In this document: positions 13,240 to 14,023 of the stretch, one piece after another
Position numbering within the stretch: position 1 is the first letter of the stretch
Layout: every line of letters starts with the position of its first letter
Source of the DNA: an uncultured Alphaproteobacteria bacterium
Lineage (GTDB): Bacteria; Pseudomonadota; Alphaproteobacteria; Rhizobiales; Pleomorphomonadaceae
Length of the DNA: 14,023 nucleotides
Assembly (NCBI GenBank): GCA_937900425.1
Contig: CALCDT010000135.1
Span: 1 to 14,023, forward strand
Direction of reading: 5' to 3'
Notes under the pieces: generated by a model
Told to the model about the DNA's origin: nothing
The model's database searches: none
What the model saw: only the letters and a program-made list of their open reading frames with translations
Translations under genes and position numbers: made by a program

Positions 13240-13815
13240 ATGACGACGGGAGGCGCGGATCGTCCCGGGCATGCCGGAGGCGATGGCGAAGGGGACGACG
13301 CCGCAGAGATCGAATCCGGACGGGTATCGCGACCGCGCGCGCTCATGCGCGAGGGCGGCTGCGCCTGCGGGGCCGTGCGCTTCCGGCTGCGGATCGGGGA
13401 GGGGGCGATCGTCGACGTCTGTCACTGCCGGCAGTGCCGGAAGGCATCGGGCGCGCCGCTGGTCGCCTGGGTGCAGGTGGCGCCGGAGGATTTCACCGTG
13501 ACGGAGGGGACACCCGCGGCCTTCGCGTCGTCGGCGGAGGGGCGCCGGCATTTCTGCGCGGCTTGCGGCAGTCCGCTGTTCATGACCGACATCGACGGCC
13601 GCTCCGTCGGCGTCATGGCCGGTGCGCTCGACGAGGCCGGCGATCTCGATCCCGTCGCCGAGGGCTGGATCACGCAGAAGCTGCCTCTGGTCGGCCGGAT
13701 CGGCCATCTGCCGGCTTTCGAGACCGACCCGCCCCATGACCGGCACGAACCCGCGGATGAGGGCGCGGATGGCGCCGTGGGGGCGCGCTGCGCTGCACAA
13801 ACATCGGGCGGATGA
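13240..13815 (+). CDS. GFA (glutathione-dependent formaldehyde-activating) zinc-fold family protein
   Basis: A cysteine-rich zinc protein of 191 residues. Zinc ligands are CACG (41-44), CHCRQC (61-66) and CAAC (106-109), followed by GSPLF (110-114). Many members of the family carry the name of glutathione-dependent formaldehyde-activating enzyme, but activity is shown for few, so it is best read as a Zn-fold protein of unknown substrate. The ATG at 13240 is chosen for its excellent GGAGG at 13229-13233. This adds a Gly/Asp-rich 35-residue N-terminus absent from most members; an internal ATG at 13345 would give the usual domain start. The last 25 residues (167-191) also run past the domain and are rich in acidic and polar residues. 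It probably follows arfB on the same message. Confidence 0.88.
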   Translation: MTTGGADRPGHAGGDGEGDDAAEIESGRVSRPRALMREGGCACGAVRFRLRIGEGAIVDVCHCRQCRKASGAPLVAWVQVAPEDFTVTEGTPAAFASSAEGRRHFCAACGSPLFMTDIDGRSVGVMAGALDEAGDLDPVAEGWITQKLPLVGRIGHLPAFETDPPHDRHEPADEGADGAVGARCAAQTSGG

Positions 13816-13978
13816 AGTTTTGCGCAATCGCGTCCATGGCGACCGGTTTTGTCGGGAAAGCAGCGAAAATCGCCCGCTGACGACGAGACCTGACGCGACG
13901 AAAAGACCGTGGAAACAGCACTTTAGCGCCACGATGCGACAGGCGGGGGCCAGTCTGCCGATTTTTCATGAAACCTTG

Positions 13979-14007
13979 TTGACAGCTCTGAGGTCGGCCC
14001 TTATAAC
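13979..14007 (+). promoter_or_regulatory. Near-consensus sigma-70 promoter firing out of the window, rRNA/tRNA-type
   Basis: TTGACA (13979-13984, six of six) and TATAAC (14002-14007, five of six) are exactly 17 bases apart. An A/T-rich block, GATTTTTCATGAAA, at 13960-13973 resembles an UP element. Transcription should start near 14014. The following CTCATCGAACGG resembles leaders of rRNA operons in Rhizobiales, from memory. No other promoter in this window approaches consensus. The product lies beyond the right edge. The rest of 13816-13978 shows no gene. Confidence 0.8.
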
Positions 14008-14023
14008 CCCGCTCATCGAACGG

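Noticed and set aside
1..14023. CRISPR array, tRNA genes, insertion sequence or prophage genes
   Set aside because: No regularly spaced repeats, cloverleaf patterns, transposase motifs or phage genes were seen. The only mobile-like items are the REP-type palindromes.

Overview
The window is very GC-rich, with genes on both strands and mostly single genes or short pairs. Gene content and style point to an alphaproteobacterium of the Hyphomicrobiales (Rhizobiales) type with methylotrophic relatives. Supporting signs are cobO, a two-domain VOC dioxygenase, a LysR regulator of the type found beside formate dehydrogenase genes, folD, a formaldehyde-activating-enzyme (Fae) homologue, tandem entericidins, REP-like palindromes with the CTCATCCTGAGGAG core common in Rhizobiales, and a near-consensus stable-RNA-like promoter at the right edge. 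The genus cannot be fixed from this sequence alone.

Layout. 1-290 has no convincing gene. 291-899 is cobO (+). 1153-2055 is a YegS/DagK-type lipid kinase (+), convergent with a two-domain VOC dioxygenase at 2114-3043 (-). 3044-3485 is non-coding and rich in structure: a candidate promoter and LysR-type dyad for the VOC gene, two REP-like palindromes in opposite orientation, and a third long hairpin. 3486-4277 is ddaH (-) and 4463-5380 is lysR (-), which is divergent from folD (5613-6488, +). 6569-7429 is a two-gene insert: a DUF2188 mini-protein and an uncharacterised FINCPFD-motif protein with a TIR/deoxyribosyltransferase-like layout. 7442-8473 is a zinc alcohol dehydrogenase (-), divergent from a Fae-like gene (8743-9282, +) that ends in a strong terminator. 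9373-9840 holds two tandem entericidin lipoproteins (-), the second too short for many gene callers. 10115-12666 holds a PP_4765-type flavoprotein and a class V aminotransferase (both -), separated by a 14-bp tandem repeat that begins at the aminotransferase stop codon. 12771-13815 holds arfB and a GFA zinc-fold protein (+). The window ends in a TTGACA-N17-TATAAC promoter firing out of the right edge, probably into a stable RNA operon.

How the genes may work together. Several genes touch one-carbon metabolism: folD (tetrahydrofolate C1 units), the formate-dehydrogenase-type LysR divergent from it, the Fae-like protein, the GFA-fold protein, and a class V aminotransferase related to serine-glyoxylate aminotransferase. 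They are not one operon, so a shared role is inference. The most novel-looking parts are the DUF2188/FINCPFD pair and the Fae-like protein that lacks the catalytic histidine of true Fae.
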